64,000 nucleotides of DNA, taken from positions 1 through 64,000 of the forward strand of contig JAZQGP010000054.1 in NCBI GenBank assembly GCA_045540015.1. The letters are read 5' to 3'. The position numbers were made by a program, and so were the translations under genes. How positions within the stretch are numbered: position 1 is the stretch's first letter; every line of letters starts with the position of its first letter. This DNA is from UMGS1387 sp045540015 (lineage in GTDB: Bacteria; Bacillota; Clostridia; Oscillospirales; CAG-382). This document shows positions 32,925 to 41,322 of this stretch, piece by piece. Under the pieces are notes generated by a model, which was given only the letters and a program-made list of their open reading frames with translations, ran no database searches and was not told the DNA's origin.

Positions 32925-32980
32925 GATTAACGTCTCCTTATGCGTGAATTTGCGGATTTTTTGAAAGTTTTGCTGTGTTT

Positions 32981-33009
32981 ATTTTAGCATTAAACGTATG
33001 TATTGTCAA
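32981..33009 (-). promoter_or_regulatory. Predicted lacZ promoter with overlapping palindrome
   Basis: On the minus strand TTGACA (33009-33004), a 17-base spacer and TAAAAT (32986-32981). CAATATT-AA-AATATTG at 33007-33022 is a near-perfect palindrome touching the -35; it may be an operator, but AT-rich palindromes also arise by chance. Confidence 0.65.
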
Positions 33010-33130
33010 TATTAAAATATTGAAAAAACGTGCTTTTAAGACTGTATGAAAAGCATGTAAAACAGTGGATTTTTCATAAATCTCGATTAAAAAAAGTAAT
33101 AGTGTTATATTTTGTGAAATGACATGTGTA

Positions 33131-33158
33131 ATAAAAACGAGGTCGTTTAAACCTCGTT
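33131..33158 (-). terminator. Terminator of pncB and the glycogen cluster
   Basis: On the minus strand AACGAGGT pairs with ACCTCGTT and is followed by TTTTATTAC. It lies about 45 bases downstream of the pncB stop. One arm is part of a short duplication of the pncB 3' end. Confidence 0.75.
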
Positions 33159-33227
33159 TTCATCAAGAAATTATACTCAGGACGTTAAGCAAAAAGATGT
33201 TATTCAGACCTCGTTTTGACCAAGAAC
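33147..33227 (-). repeat. Short tandem duplication of the pncB 3' end
   Basis: The pncB end codes LGQNEV-stop (33204-33227). In the same frame, 57 bases downstream, a second copy codes LDENEV-stop (33147-33170); 20 of 24 bases match. The spacer carries two other in-frame stops. Confidence 0.6.
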
Positions 33228-34661
33228 CTCACGCAGTGTGCGTTTTTTTAAGAGGTCATTTTTAATGTCCCAGAGCTTTTTGGATAGGTCAACGTAGTAG
33301 GCATGAGGGTTTTCAAAGCGTTTTACCTCATCCCAAAGCAAATCCACCTGCTCGTAGCAGTATTTGCGGATTTCGGGAAGCGTCGGACTTTTGTACACGC
33401 ACTTGCCACCGAGAAACACGGGAACATGAATATTCTTTGCGGTGAAATTGGTAAGAGTTTTGGTTTTCCAGATTGCGTTTGGGTCGAAAATTGTGTGCTC
33501 GGATTTGTCGTCAATTGTTTCGTCGTAAACACACAGCTCGTCTGCGATGGCTTTGCCGCTCTCGTTGTCAAACAAACGGTATACCTTTTTGAAATGCGGA
33601 TTTGTAATCTTTGCCGTGTTTTCACTGATTTTAATGCGCGGAATTATTGTTCCGTCCTCTTCTTCAACGGCACACAGCTTGTACACGCCGCCAAAGACAG
33701 GCTCACTCTTTGATGTGATAAGTCTTTCACCTACACCGAACATGTCAATGCAAGCGCCCTGCATTATAAGGTCGCGTATAAGATATTCGTCAAGCGCGTT
33801 TGATGCGACTATTCTGCACTCTTTAAGTCCTGCTTCGTCAAGCATTTTGCGTGCCTTTTTCGATAGATATGATATGTCACCCGAATCGAGCCGTATCGCT
33901 CCTTTTTTTATGCCAAGCTCCTTGAAAACTCTTATCACGTCGGGTACGCCCATTTTGAGTGTGTCGTATGTGTCTACAAGCAGTGTTGGATTGTCGGGGT
34001 AAATCTCGCAATAGGTACGAAAAGCCTCGTACTGTGAGTCAAACATCTGAACCCACGAGTGTGCCATTGTGCCGCCGGCAGGAACGCCGAACATTTCGTC
34101 GGAAAGCACACATGCCGTACCAGAGCATCCGCCGATAAACGCGGCTCTTGCACCGAGAATTGCAGCGTCCGCACCTTGTGCACGTCTTGAGCCGAACTCG
34201 GTGACCGTTCTTCCCGATGCTGCTCTTACTATCCTGTTTGCTTTTGTTGCAATAAGAGACTGATGGTTTATCGCGAGAAGCACATAGGTTTCGATAAGCT
34301 GTGCTTCGATTGCCGGTGCGCGTACTGTAAGAATAGGTTCGTTCGGGAATATGGGAGTTCCTTCAGGAACAGCATAAATATCACCTGTGAAGTGGAAATC
34401 CGAAAGATATTCGAGAAAGCCTTCATCAAAAATATTCTTTGAACGCAGAAAAGCTACGTCGTCTTTTGAGAAATGCAGATTTTTAATGTATTCAATCACC
34501 TGCTCAAGACCTGCGGCTATTGCAAAACCGCCCTTATCGGGAACAGAGCGGAAAAACATATCAAAATAAGTGTTTTTCTTGTAAAAGCCATTCTTGAAGT
34601 AACCGTTGCTCATTGTGAGTTCGTAAAAGTCGCAGAGCATGGAAAGGTTTCTTTCAGTCAT
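33204..34661 (-). CDS. pncB: Nicotinate phosphoribosyltransferase
   Basis: A 485-residue protein of the longer Firmicutes type. LCDFYELTMSNGYFKNGFYKKNTYFDMFFR opens the family; EFGSRRAQG, GGCSGTACVLSDEMFGVPAGGTMAHSWVQ, IRLDSGDISYLSKKARKMLD and FGVGERLITS are the phosphoribosyltransferase core. It makes nicotinate mononucleotide from nicotinate and PRPP using ATP. The ATG at 34661 follows AAAGGAG. The gene starts 13 bases after the GH13 stop, so it is the last gene of the glycogen run, which is an unusual place. It pairs functionally with the nicotinamidase and nadE at 48.5-49.8 kb. Confidence 0.95.
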   Translation of the reverse strand: MTERNLSMLCDFYELTMSNGYFKNGFYKKNTYFDMFFRSVPDKGGFAIAAGLEQVIEYIKNLHFSKDDVAFLRSKNIFDEGFLEYLSDFHFTGDIYAVPEGTPIFPNEPILTVRAPAIEAQLIETYVLLAINHQSLIATKANRIVRAASGRTVTEFGSRRAQGADAAILGARAAFIGGCSGTACVLSDEMFGVPAGGTMAHSWVQMFDSQYEAFRTYCEIYPDNPTLLVDTYDTLKMGVPDVIRVFKELGIKKGAIRLDSGDISYLSKKARKMLDEAGLKECRIVASNALDEYLIRDLIMQGACIDMFGVGERLITSKSEPVFGGVYKLCAVEEEDGTIIPRIKISENTAKITNPHFKKVYRLFDNESGKAIADELCVYDETIDDKSEHTIFDPNAIWKTKTLTNFTAKNIHVPVFLGGKCVYKSPTLPEIRKYCYEQVDLLWDEVKRFENPHAYYVDLSKKLWDIKNDLLKKRTLREVLGQNEV

Positions 34662-34674
34662 ATGTTTTTCTCCT

Positions 34675-36606
34675 TTACAGTGTAGTTTTCCTGTTACTGA
34701 GAATAAGTGCGCTTTCTGCAGGAACTTCAACTGTACCGCGGAACTTTTCTCCGGTCATGAGGTTATACAGTATTGTATCTGGATTGAAGTTTACATTTTC
34801 TGTACCTGTGTTTGCGGCAACAATGACAGTACCGTCTTTATTTGTACGTTTGAACACACAGAATCCGTCAGTTGTTTCGCAAAAATCAAGTTTGCCGTCG
34901 TGCAGTGGTGTACAGGTATACTTTATGCAGCAGAGCTTTTGGTAATGCTCGGTGAGTGCTTTGTCCGCGTTAGCCCAAGGGAAAGTCCGTCTGCAGAACG
35001 GGTCGCCGTAGCCTTCCATTCCTGCTTCGTCTCCGTAGAATACAGAGGGCATCCCCGGAAGCGTAAACTGCAGAATTGAAGCAAGAAGAAGTCGTTTTGA
35101 TGCTGTCTCTCTCTGCTGTTTTGTCATTCGCACTTCTGATATCTCAGCGTTTGTCAATCCTTGAACGCTAACGCCCGACAGTACGGTAAGTATGCGTTCC
35201 GTATCGTGAGTGCCGAGTATGTTCATGAGAGTATTTGAAACAAACGGCGGGTAGCTTGAATATATGTCCGTTACTTCGTTGTAAAAGGCGCGTGCGTTGC
35301 CGCTCATAACAAAGTTGATTATTGCATTTTTAATAGGATAGTTCATAACGGAATCAAGCTGAGAGCCGAGAAAATATTTCCTTCGTTTGCCGTAGGAGAT
35401 TTTGTCAGCGGCGTTTTCCCATACTTCTCCGATTATCATACTGTCAACTTTTTTATCCTTTGCGGCTTTCCTTAATGAATCAAGAAATTCATCGGGCAAT
35501 TCGTCGGCAACATCAAGCCGCCAGCCGTCAACACCAAAGTCAAGCCACTTTCTTACAATTCCGTTTTCTCCCGTAAAATATTCCTGTATTTCCTTTTTGT
35601 CGGTTCTGAGCTTTGGAAGTATTTCAATACCCCACCAGCTTTTGTATTTATCCGGGTGTTCTTCAAAATCGTACCATGAATAATAGGGCGAGCTCTTAGA
35701 CTGATACGCGCCGGCTTCGGGATACTTTCCGTAACGGTTGAAATATCTGCTGTCATCTCCCGTATGGTTGAAAACTCCGTCGAGAATAATTTTCATTCCA
35801 AGACTGTGAGCTTTGTCAATCAGTTTCGATAGGGCTTTGTTCCCGCCGAACATTTCGTCAACCTGTTCGTAGTCGCCTGTGTCGTATTTATGATTTGAGT
35901 ATGCCTTGAAAACAGGACTTAAATACAGTATCGTAACGCCGAGCTCGTGAAGATAATCGAGCTTTTCTGCAACACCGTAAAGATTACCGCCAAAAAAGGT
36001 GTTGTTTGCCATAGGAGCGCCTGCGTATTCTGGAAACTCTATTTTTGAGACATCGTTCCAATCGTCAACAAGCACACAATCATCACGCTTTTTTGGTGTA
36101 TATGAACCGCGGCTAAAGCGGTCGACAAATATGTGATACATGATTCCGCACTTTGCCCAGTCGGGTGTGTTAAACGCCTTGTCGTAAAACAGTATTCTGA
36201 AGGGATTTGCGTTTTGTATGTCATCAGTAAGCGTAAAATCGATGTTGTTTACGCTGTTTGTGTAAAAGCAGGTGTTGTCGTCGCATTTGAAGTGAAAACG
36301 GCAGAAGACAAGCCCTGTGCCGTTTTCAAAAAGCAAACGCGAAAAATCGGTTTTCAGCGTATAAATGTCGTTGCCGTTTTCGAATTTCTGCCAGCTGAAC
36401 TCGTACCTTTCGGCTTTGCTTTCATCAAAGCCTGAGTAGGTATACAGGTATACACTTGTGCATCCGAGTCTTCTTGAAACTGTCAAGGTATATTCAAGAA
36501 CGCTGCCGCTTTCAAAGGCGGCAGAATTGTCCGCGTTCTTTTTTCGGCAGCGTTTGGATATTGTTACATTTTTTTCTTTGTTGGGGTCAAATAAACGTAT
36601 AAGCAT
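34675..36606 (-). CDS. GH13 alpha-glucan hydrolase (neopullulanase/alpha-amylase type)
   Basis: A 643-residue protein. An N-terminal beta-domain of ~150 residues precedes the (beta/alpha)8 barrel. Conserved GH13 regions: DGVFNH (I), GWRLDVAD with the nucleophile Asp (II), IIGEVWE with the acid Glu (III) and LGTHDTER with the transition-state Asp (IV). The GGNLYGVAEKLDYLHELGV segment is typical of cyclomaltodextrinase/neopullulanase relatives. No signal peptide, so it should act on cytoplasmic glucans such as glycogen-derived dextrins. Its ATG directly follows the glgP stop (TAAATG), with the ribosome site GGAG inside glgP. Confidence 0.9.
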   Translation of the reverse strand: MLIRLFDPNKEKNVTISKRCRKKNADNSAAFESGSVLEYTLTVSRRLGCTSVYLYTYSGFDESKAERYEFSWQKFENGNDIYTLKTDFSRLLFENGTGLVFCRFHFKCDDNTCFYTNSVNNIDFTLTDDIQNANPFRILFYDKAFNTPDWAKCGIMYHIFVDRFSRGSYTPKKRDDCVLVDDWNDVSKIEFPEYAGAPMANNTFFGGNLYGVAEKLDYLHELGVTILYLSPVFKAYSNHKYDTGDYEQVDEMFGGNKALSKLIDKAHSLGMKIILDGVFNHTGDDSRYFNRYGKYPEAGAYQSKSSPYYSWYDFEEHPDKYKSWWGIEILPKLRTDKKEIQEYFTGENGIVRKWLDFGVDGWRLDVADELPDEFLDSLRKAAKDKKVDSMIIGEVWENAADKISYGKRRKYFLGSQLDSVMNYPIKNAIINFVMSGNARAFYNEVTDIYSSYPPFVSNTLMNILGTHDTERILTVLSGVSVQGLTNAEISEVRMTKQQRETASKRLLLASILQFTLPGMPSVFYGDEAGMEGYGDPFCRRTFPWANADKALTEHYQKLCCIKYTCTPLHDGKLDFCETTDGFCVFKRTNKDGTVIVAANTGTENVNFNPDTILYNLMTGEKFRGTVEVPAESALILSNRKTTL

Positions 36607-39063
36607 TTATTTCTCCGAAGTGATTTTTTTTATGTTCCAGATGTTCTTTGCGTAATCTTCTATGCTTCTGTCGGCAGCAAATTTTCCGGAAGAAGCAATG
36701 TTCATAAGCGACATCCTATTCCACTTATCTCTGTCGTTGTAGGTCTTGATTGCCTTTTCGTGACAGAGCATGTAGGAATCAAAATCCGCTAGGCACATAT
36801 AGGGGTCGGAAATGCCGTGTGCGCCGACAAGCAGATAGTCGTAGATGTTAGCAAAGCTTTCCCCTGCAAAGCCGATGTTAAGGCTGTCAATAACACGCTT
36901 TAATCTGTCGTTGTGGTGATAGAATGAGGCTGCGTTGTAGCCCTTGCTCCAGAGGTCGTTTACTTCTTCTGTAGTCATACCGAAGATGAAAATATTTTCG
37001 TCGCCGCATTCTTCTCTCATTTCAACGTTTGCACCGTCTAAGGTTCCGACGGTCAAAGCTCCGTTTATCATGAATTTCATATTGCCCGTACCGCTTGCTT
37101 CTTTACCTGCAAGGCTTATCTGCTCGGAGATTTCAGCCGCAGGCATAAGGCTTTCCGCAAGGCTTACGCAGTAGTTTTCAAGGAATACTACCTGCATTTT
37201 TTCGGCAATCTTCGGGTTTCTTTCAATGCCACGGCTGATAGCACAGATAAGCTTTATTATTTGCTTTGCCATGTCATAGCCGGGTGCGGCTTTTGCACCG
37301 AAAATGAAGGTTCTGGGAGTCACTTCAAGGTCGGGATTTTGTTTTAAGGCATTGTACATGTCGATAATGCGAAGAGCATTGAGAAGCTGACGCTTGTATT
37401 CGTGAAGTCGCTTTGCCTGAACGTCAAACACGGAGTTCGGGTTTATTTTAACACCTGTTTTTTCAAACACGAGATTAGAGAAAGAAACCTTATTTGAATG
37501 CTTAATCTGCTCAAGCGAGGAGAGTACGGTTTTATCGTCTGCAAATTTTTCAAGATTTCTGAGGAGTTTGGGCTCTTTTCTGTAGCCGTCGCCTATACAT
37601 TCATCAATCAGTGAAGCGAGTGCGGGATTTGAGTAGCACAGCCATCTTCTGTGGGCTATTCCGTTTGTGACGTTTGTGAATTTGTCGGGGTACATCTTGT
37701 ACAAATCCTTGAAGCAGGATTTTTTGAGTATATCCGAATGAAGCGCACTAACGCCGTTTACGGTATGAGAAGCTATAACGCTGAGATTCGCCATTCTTAT
37801 CTGGTTGTAAGCGATAATTGCCATGCTACTGATTTTGTCCCAGCTGCCCGGGAACTTGTTCCATGCTTCTTCGCAGAAGCGGCGGTTGATTTCACATAGA
37901 ATCATGTAAATTCTCGGAAGCCTGAGCTTAAAGAGGTCCTCGTTCCAGGTTTCAAGCGCTTCGGGCATTACAGTGTGGTTTGTGTAGCTGACAATTTTTG
38001 TTACCATATCCCACGCTTTTTCCCACGATAGGCAGTAGTCATCGACAAAAATACGCATAAGCTCAGGGATACAAAGAGCAGGGTGGGTGTCGTTTATATG
38101 AATAGCTGCCTTTTCGGGAAGCGTGTCAAGAGTACCGTAAACTGCCATGTGGTCACGGATGATGCTCTGACAGGAGGCGCTTGTAAGAAAATACTGCTGC
38201 GTAAGACGAAGCATTTTTCCCTCAAGGTGATTGTCGGAAGGGTAGAGAACCTTGTTAATAGCGTCTGCATTTGCGCTCTTTTCGACCGCTTTTATATACT
38301 GACCCTGAGTAAACAGGCTCATGTCAAAGCCGGAAATGTCACGTGCTTTCCACAGACGAAGAAGGCTGACAGCTTCGCTGCTTGCACCTGAAATCATCAT
38401 GTCATTTGCACATGCTTCAACCTCTTCGGCATCCTCGTAAATAATTTCACATCTTCCGTCTTCTCGCCAGTTTTCCTTTACTCTGCCGCCAAAGCGAACT
38501 TTAAAGGTTCTGTCGGAACGCGGAACGAGCCAGACTTCGCCGCCCGGAAGCCAAACGTCGGGAAGCTCTACCTGGAGTCCGTCTACAAGCTTTTGTTTGA
38601 AAAGACCGTATTCATAAAGGATTGAAAAGCCTGTTGCGGGATAGTCAAGTGACGAGAGTGAGTCCATGAAGCAGGCTGCAAGTCTTCCAAGTCCGCCGTT
38701 TCCGAGACCTGCATCGGGTTCCTCCTCATAGAGGTCACAAAGGTTAAAGCCAAGACCTGAGAGAACATCGCTGTAAACCTTTTCAAGACCGAGATTGTGA
38801 AGATTTGTCTTCAAGGAACGACCAAGAAGAAATTCCATGCACATATAGTATACGCGCTTGCCGCCTTTTTTGTTGACAAGTGCTTTATAGTCATTGCGTT
38901 TTTGTGAGAGAATGTCCTTTACGGTCATGGCACACGCTTTGTACATTTGCTCGCGTGTTGCTTCCTTCGGGGACACTCCAAAATATCTTGAAAGCTTTAT
39001 TTCAAGTTCATTCTTTACGAATGAATTTTCCGTATACTTGCTTTCGTGTGTGTTTTTGCTCAT
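36607..39063 (-). CDS. glgP: Glycogen phosphorylase
   Basis: An 818-residue enzyme of normal length. DAGLGNGGLGRLAACFMDSL, the sequence around IHINDTHPAL and the pyridoxal-phosphate lysine motif ASGTGNMKFMINGALTVGTLDGANVEM are diagnostic. It releases glucose-1-phosphate from glycogen ends in the cytoplasm. It lies 89 bases after glgA in the same direction; the gap contains a short CCGGGT/ACCCGG hairpin. The GH13 gene starts on its stop codon. Confidence 0.97.
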   Translation of the reverse strand: MSKNTHESKYTENSFVKNELEIKLSRYFGVSPKEATREQMYKACAMTVKDILSQKRNDYKALVNKKGGKRVYYMCMEFLLGRSLKTNLHNLGLEKVYSDVLSGLGFNLCDLYEEEPDAGLGNGGLGRLAACFMDSLSSLDYPATGFSILYEYGLFKQKLVDGLQVELPDVWLPGGEVWLVPRSDRTFKVRFGGRVKENWREDGRCEIIYEDAEEVEACANDMMISGASSEAVSLLRLWKARDISGFDMSLFTQGQYIKAVEKSANADAINKVLYPSDNHLEGKMLRLTQQYFLTSASCQSIIRDHMAVYGTLDTLPEKAAIHINDTHPALCIPELMRIFVDDYCLSWEKAWDMVTKIVSYTNHTVMPEALETWNEDLFKLRLPRIYMILCEINRRFCEEAWNKFPGSWDKISSMAIIAYNQIRMANLSVIASHTVNGVSALHSDILKKSCFKDLYKMYPDKFTNVTNGIAHRRWLCYSNPALASLIDECIGDGYRKEPKLLRNLEKFADDKTVLSSLEQIKHSNKVSFSNLVFEKTGVKINPNSVFDVQAKRLHEYKRQLLNALRIIDMYNALKQNPDLEVTPRTFIFGAKAAPGYDMAKQIIKLICAISRGIERNPKIAEKMQVVFLENYCVSLAESLMPAAEISEQISLAGKEASGTGNMKFMINGALTVGTLDGANVEMREECGDENIFIFGMTTEEVNDLWSKGYNAASFYHHNDRLKRVIDSLNIGFAGESFANIYDYLLVGAHGISDPYMCLADFDSYMLCHEKAIKTYNDRDKWNRMSLMNIASSGKFAADRSIEDYAKNIWNIKKITSEK

Positions 39064-39102
39064 ATATATATCCTCTCTTAGAAAAAATGCTTTAAATAAA
39101 TC

Positions 39103-39128
39103 CCGGGTACAACATGCGTCACACCCGG
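39103..39128 (-). other. Intercistronic hairpin between glgA and glgP
   Basis: CCGGGT and ACCCGG enclose a 14-base loop. No T-run follows, so it is more likely an mRNA processing or stability element than a terminator. Low certainty. Confidence 0.35.
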
Positions 39129-39152
39129 AAGTTACATCAGTACATTATTATT

Positions 39153-40595
39153 TTAACATATGTCATTATATAATTCAATATACTTTTTAGCTGAAATATT
39201 CCAGCTGAAATCAATCTCCATTATCGTTTTGACGAATTTTGCCCATTTTGTGCTGTCCGAGTAAAGATTAAGTGATGCGCAGATGCGGTCTTTGAGCTCG
39301 GAGGACGAATAATTTGCGAAGGTAAATCCGTTGCCGTACATCTTTCCGTCCTGTTCGTAGTAGCCCTTGATTGAATCGTACAGTCCGCCTGTTTCGCGTG
39401 TTACGGGAACAGCTCCGTAGCGAGAGGCTATCATTTGTGCAAGTCCGCAGGGCTCGCTCTTTGAGGGCATAACAAATATATCGGCAGCAGCATATATGCG
39501 TTTTGACAAATCCCTGTCGTAAACCATGAGAGCACGGGCTTGTGTAGGATGCTTATTCTCAAGGAACATGAAGTATTTTTCGTGCTTTTCTTCACCCTTT
39601 CCGAGAATAACAATCTGAACGTCGTTTTCGGTTATAACGCTTTCCAGAATTTCGGACACAATGTCAATACCCTTATGGTCTGCAAGACGGCTTATAATTG
39701 CAATCATGGGAACGTCGGCTCTTTCGGGAAGACCTAACTCCTTCTGAAGTGCAAGCTTGTTTTCACACTTTTTGGAAACCGAGGCGTGCGAAAAACGTTT
39801 TGCGATTGACTTGTCGTAGAGAGGATTGTAATACTTGTAGTCTATTCCGTTGAGAATGCCCGAGAGCTTGTAATTGTTTTCGCGTAGGATATAGTGAAGC
39901 CCTTCTGAATGCTCGGGGTATCGGATTTCCTTTGCATAAGTGGGACTTACGGTTGTTACCCTGTCAGCGCACACTATTGCGCCCTTCATAAGGTTTATAC
40001 AGCCGTCGTATGCAACTATCGACGCGTGACGGATATCAAGTCCGAAAACATCGCCTAAGATTGCCATGTCGTATTTTCCCTGATACGCAATGTTGTGTAT
40101 GGTATAGATTGCTTTTATATTCTTGTAATCTGGATGCTCGCGGTAGAGTGTTTTGAGATATATTACCGAAAGCGCACTCTGCCAGTCGTGAGCATGAAGA
40201 ATGTCGGGAAAGAAGCCTACAGTCGGCATAAGGTGCATGACCGCTGTGCAGAAAAATGCAAAGCGTTCGCCGTCATCGAAGCTTCCGTAAAGGTCAGGAC
40301 GTTTGAAATAATACTCGTTATCAAGAAAATACAGCGTTACACCGTCTTTTTCAAGCTTATATATTCCGCAGTACTGCATTCTCCAGGAGAGCGGAACTGT
40401 AATTTCGCAGACGAGCTTCATTTTCTTTCTTACTTCGTCTTTTATACTTGCATAAAGAGGCATGACAAGACGTATATCGGCATCATCGCCGTATTCCGCC
40501 TTGATTGCCGCAGGAAGCGAGCCGAGAACGTCGCCAAGACCACCAGTTGCGGCATAAGGCATTACCTCTGTGCCTACCATTAATATTTTTTTCAT
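39153..40595 (-). CDS. glgA: Glycogen synthase (ADP-glucose type)
   Basis: A 480-residue GT5 enzyme. The N-terminus MKKILMVGTEVMPYAATGGLGDVLGSLP holds the KxGGL-like (here TGGL) ADP-glucose site. The C-terminal nucleotide-binding half has PMIAIISRLADHKGIDI and MPSKSEPCGLAQMIASRYGAVPV with the conserved Glu. The ATG at 40595 has AAGGAG. It extends glycogen from ADP-glucose made by GlgC/GlgD. The 727-base gap upstream, towards glgD, is filled with repeats and inverted repeats. Confidence 0.96.
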   Translation of the reverse strand: MKKILMVGTEVMPYAATGGLGDVLGSLPAAIKAEYGDDADIRLVMPLYASIKDEVRKKMKLVCEITVPLSWRMQYCGIYKLEKDGVTLYFLDNEYYFKRPDLYGSFDDGERFAFFCTAVMHLMPTVGFFPDILHAHDWQSALSVIYLKTLYREHPDYKNIKAIYTIHNIAYQGKYDMAILGDVFGLDIRHASIVAYDGCINLMKGAIVCADRVTTVSPTYAKEIRYPEHSEGLHYILRENNYKLSGILNGIDYKYYNPLYDKSIAKRFSHASVSKKCENKLALQKELGLPERADVPMIAIISRLADHKGIDIVSEILESVITENDVQIVILGKGEEKHEKYFMFLENKHPTQARALMVYDRDLSKRIYAAADIFVMPSKSEPCGLAQMIASRYGAVPVTRETGGLYDSIKGYYEQDGKMYGNGFTFANYSSSELKDRICASLNLYSDSTKWAKFVKTIMEIDFSWNISAKKYIELYNDIC

Positions 40596-40611
40596 TGTTT
40601 TCTCCTTCACA

Positions 40612-41030
40612 CTTACTTTTTTGAAAAAAAGTAAGCAAAAAACTTTTGACAGGTGCAATTGAAGTTTAAACAACTTCAATTGCACATTTTACATCACTAA
40701 CTGCCGTTTCACACTTTGCCTTTGTCACAGCTGCTTAGTTTCCAATTTTACATTTGCATTTTGAAAAAAAGTAAGCAAAAAACTTTTGACAGGTGCAATT
40801 GAAGTTTAAACAATTTCAATTGCACATTTTACATCACTAACTGCCGTTTCACACTTTGCCTTTGTCACAGCTGCCTAGTTTCCAATCTTACATTTGCGTT
40901 TTGAAAAAAAGTAAGTAAAAAACTTTTGACAGGTTCAATTGAAGTTTAAACAACTTCAATTTCACTTTTTGCATTACTAACTGCTGTTTCACATTTCGCC
41001 TTTGTTCACAGCTGTTTTGTTTTCAGCTTA
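40612..41030. repeat. Three tandem 140-bp palindromic repeat units between glgA and glgD
   Basis: The string TTGAAAAAAAGTAAG recurs at 40621, 40761 and (with one change three bases later) 40901, so the period is exactly 140. Units 1 and 2 differ at only a few bases; unit 3 is more diverged and ends near 41030. Each unit contains hairpin B: in unit 1 GTGCAATTGAAGTT (40653-40666), loop TAAAC, AACTTCAATTGCAC (40672-40685), a perfect 14-bp stem. Unit 2 has one mismatch and unit 3 two. Unit 1 also has hairpin A, CTTACTTTTTT (40612-40622) with AAAAAAGTAAG (40625-40635). No convincing coding frame is present. Confidence 0.9.
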
Positions 41031-41051
41031 TGACATGAGGGTAGTAAGCCT

Positions 41052-41230
41052 CCGCGGCGAAGGAGGGAAATAAGCGCAGGTCAAGAATGTGGAATATTCT
41101 TTTGTGTACATCAGATTTTGACCTTACCAATGGTCAAAATCTGCGAAGTTTGACTTTTGTATAACCTTGACCGAGCCATCCCTCCTGTTGAGCGGCGGAC
41201 TTTGCAGTACTTTCCTCCGGTGGAAAGTAC
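41052..41230. repeat. Large nested inverted-repeat structure next to glgD
   Basis: Nested pairings in the order CCGC (41052-41055)/GCGG (41192-41195), GGAGGGA (41062-41068)/TCCCTCC (41179-41185) and GGTCAAG (41079-41085)/CTTGACC (41166-41172). Inside is a perfect 12-bp hairpin CAGATTTTGACC (41112-41123)/GGTCAAAATCTG (41132-41143). A further hairpin GTACTTTCC (41207-41215)/GGAAAGTAC (41222-41230) follows. Short open frames here overlap these stems and are not convincing genes. From 41231 to 41322 I see nothing further. Confidence 0.65.
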
Positions 41231-41322
41231 GAAGAAAAGAACCTGTAGTTTCGAATTTTGATATCTCGGTCGGTAAGGCAAGAAATCCACTTTTAAACCC
41301 ACCAAACACAAAGTTACTTTTA

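Noticed and set aside
40621..41030. Regularly spaced repeats resembling a CRISPR array
   Set aside because: The units are 140 bases long and contiguous, with no unique spacers, and no cas genes are present.
41111..41311. Two overlapping minus-strand open frames of 60-66 codons near glgD
   Set aside because: They run through the stems of the inverted repeat, lack a good ribosome site and have low-quality composition; the palindromic structure explains the open frame better.
41041..41322. RNase P, tmRNA or tRNA gene in the structured gap
   Set aside because: None of the conserved core motifs of these RNAs could be found, and the pairing scheme does not fit them.
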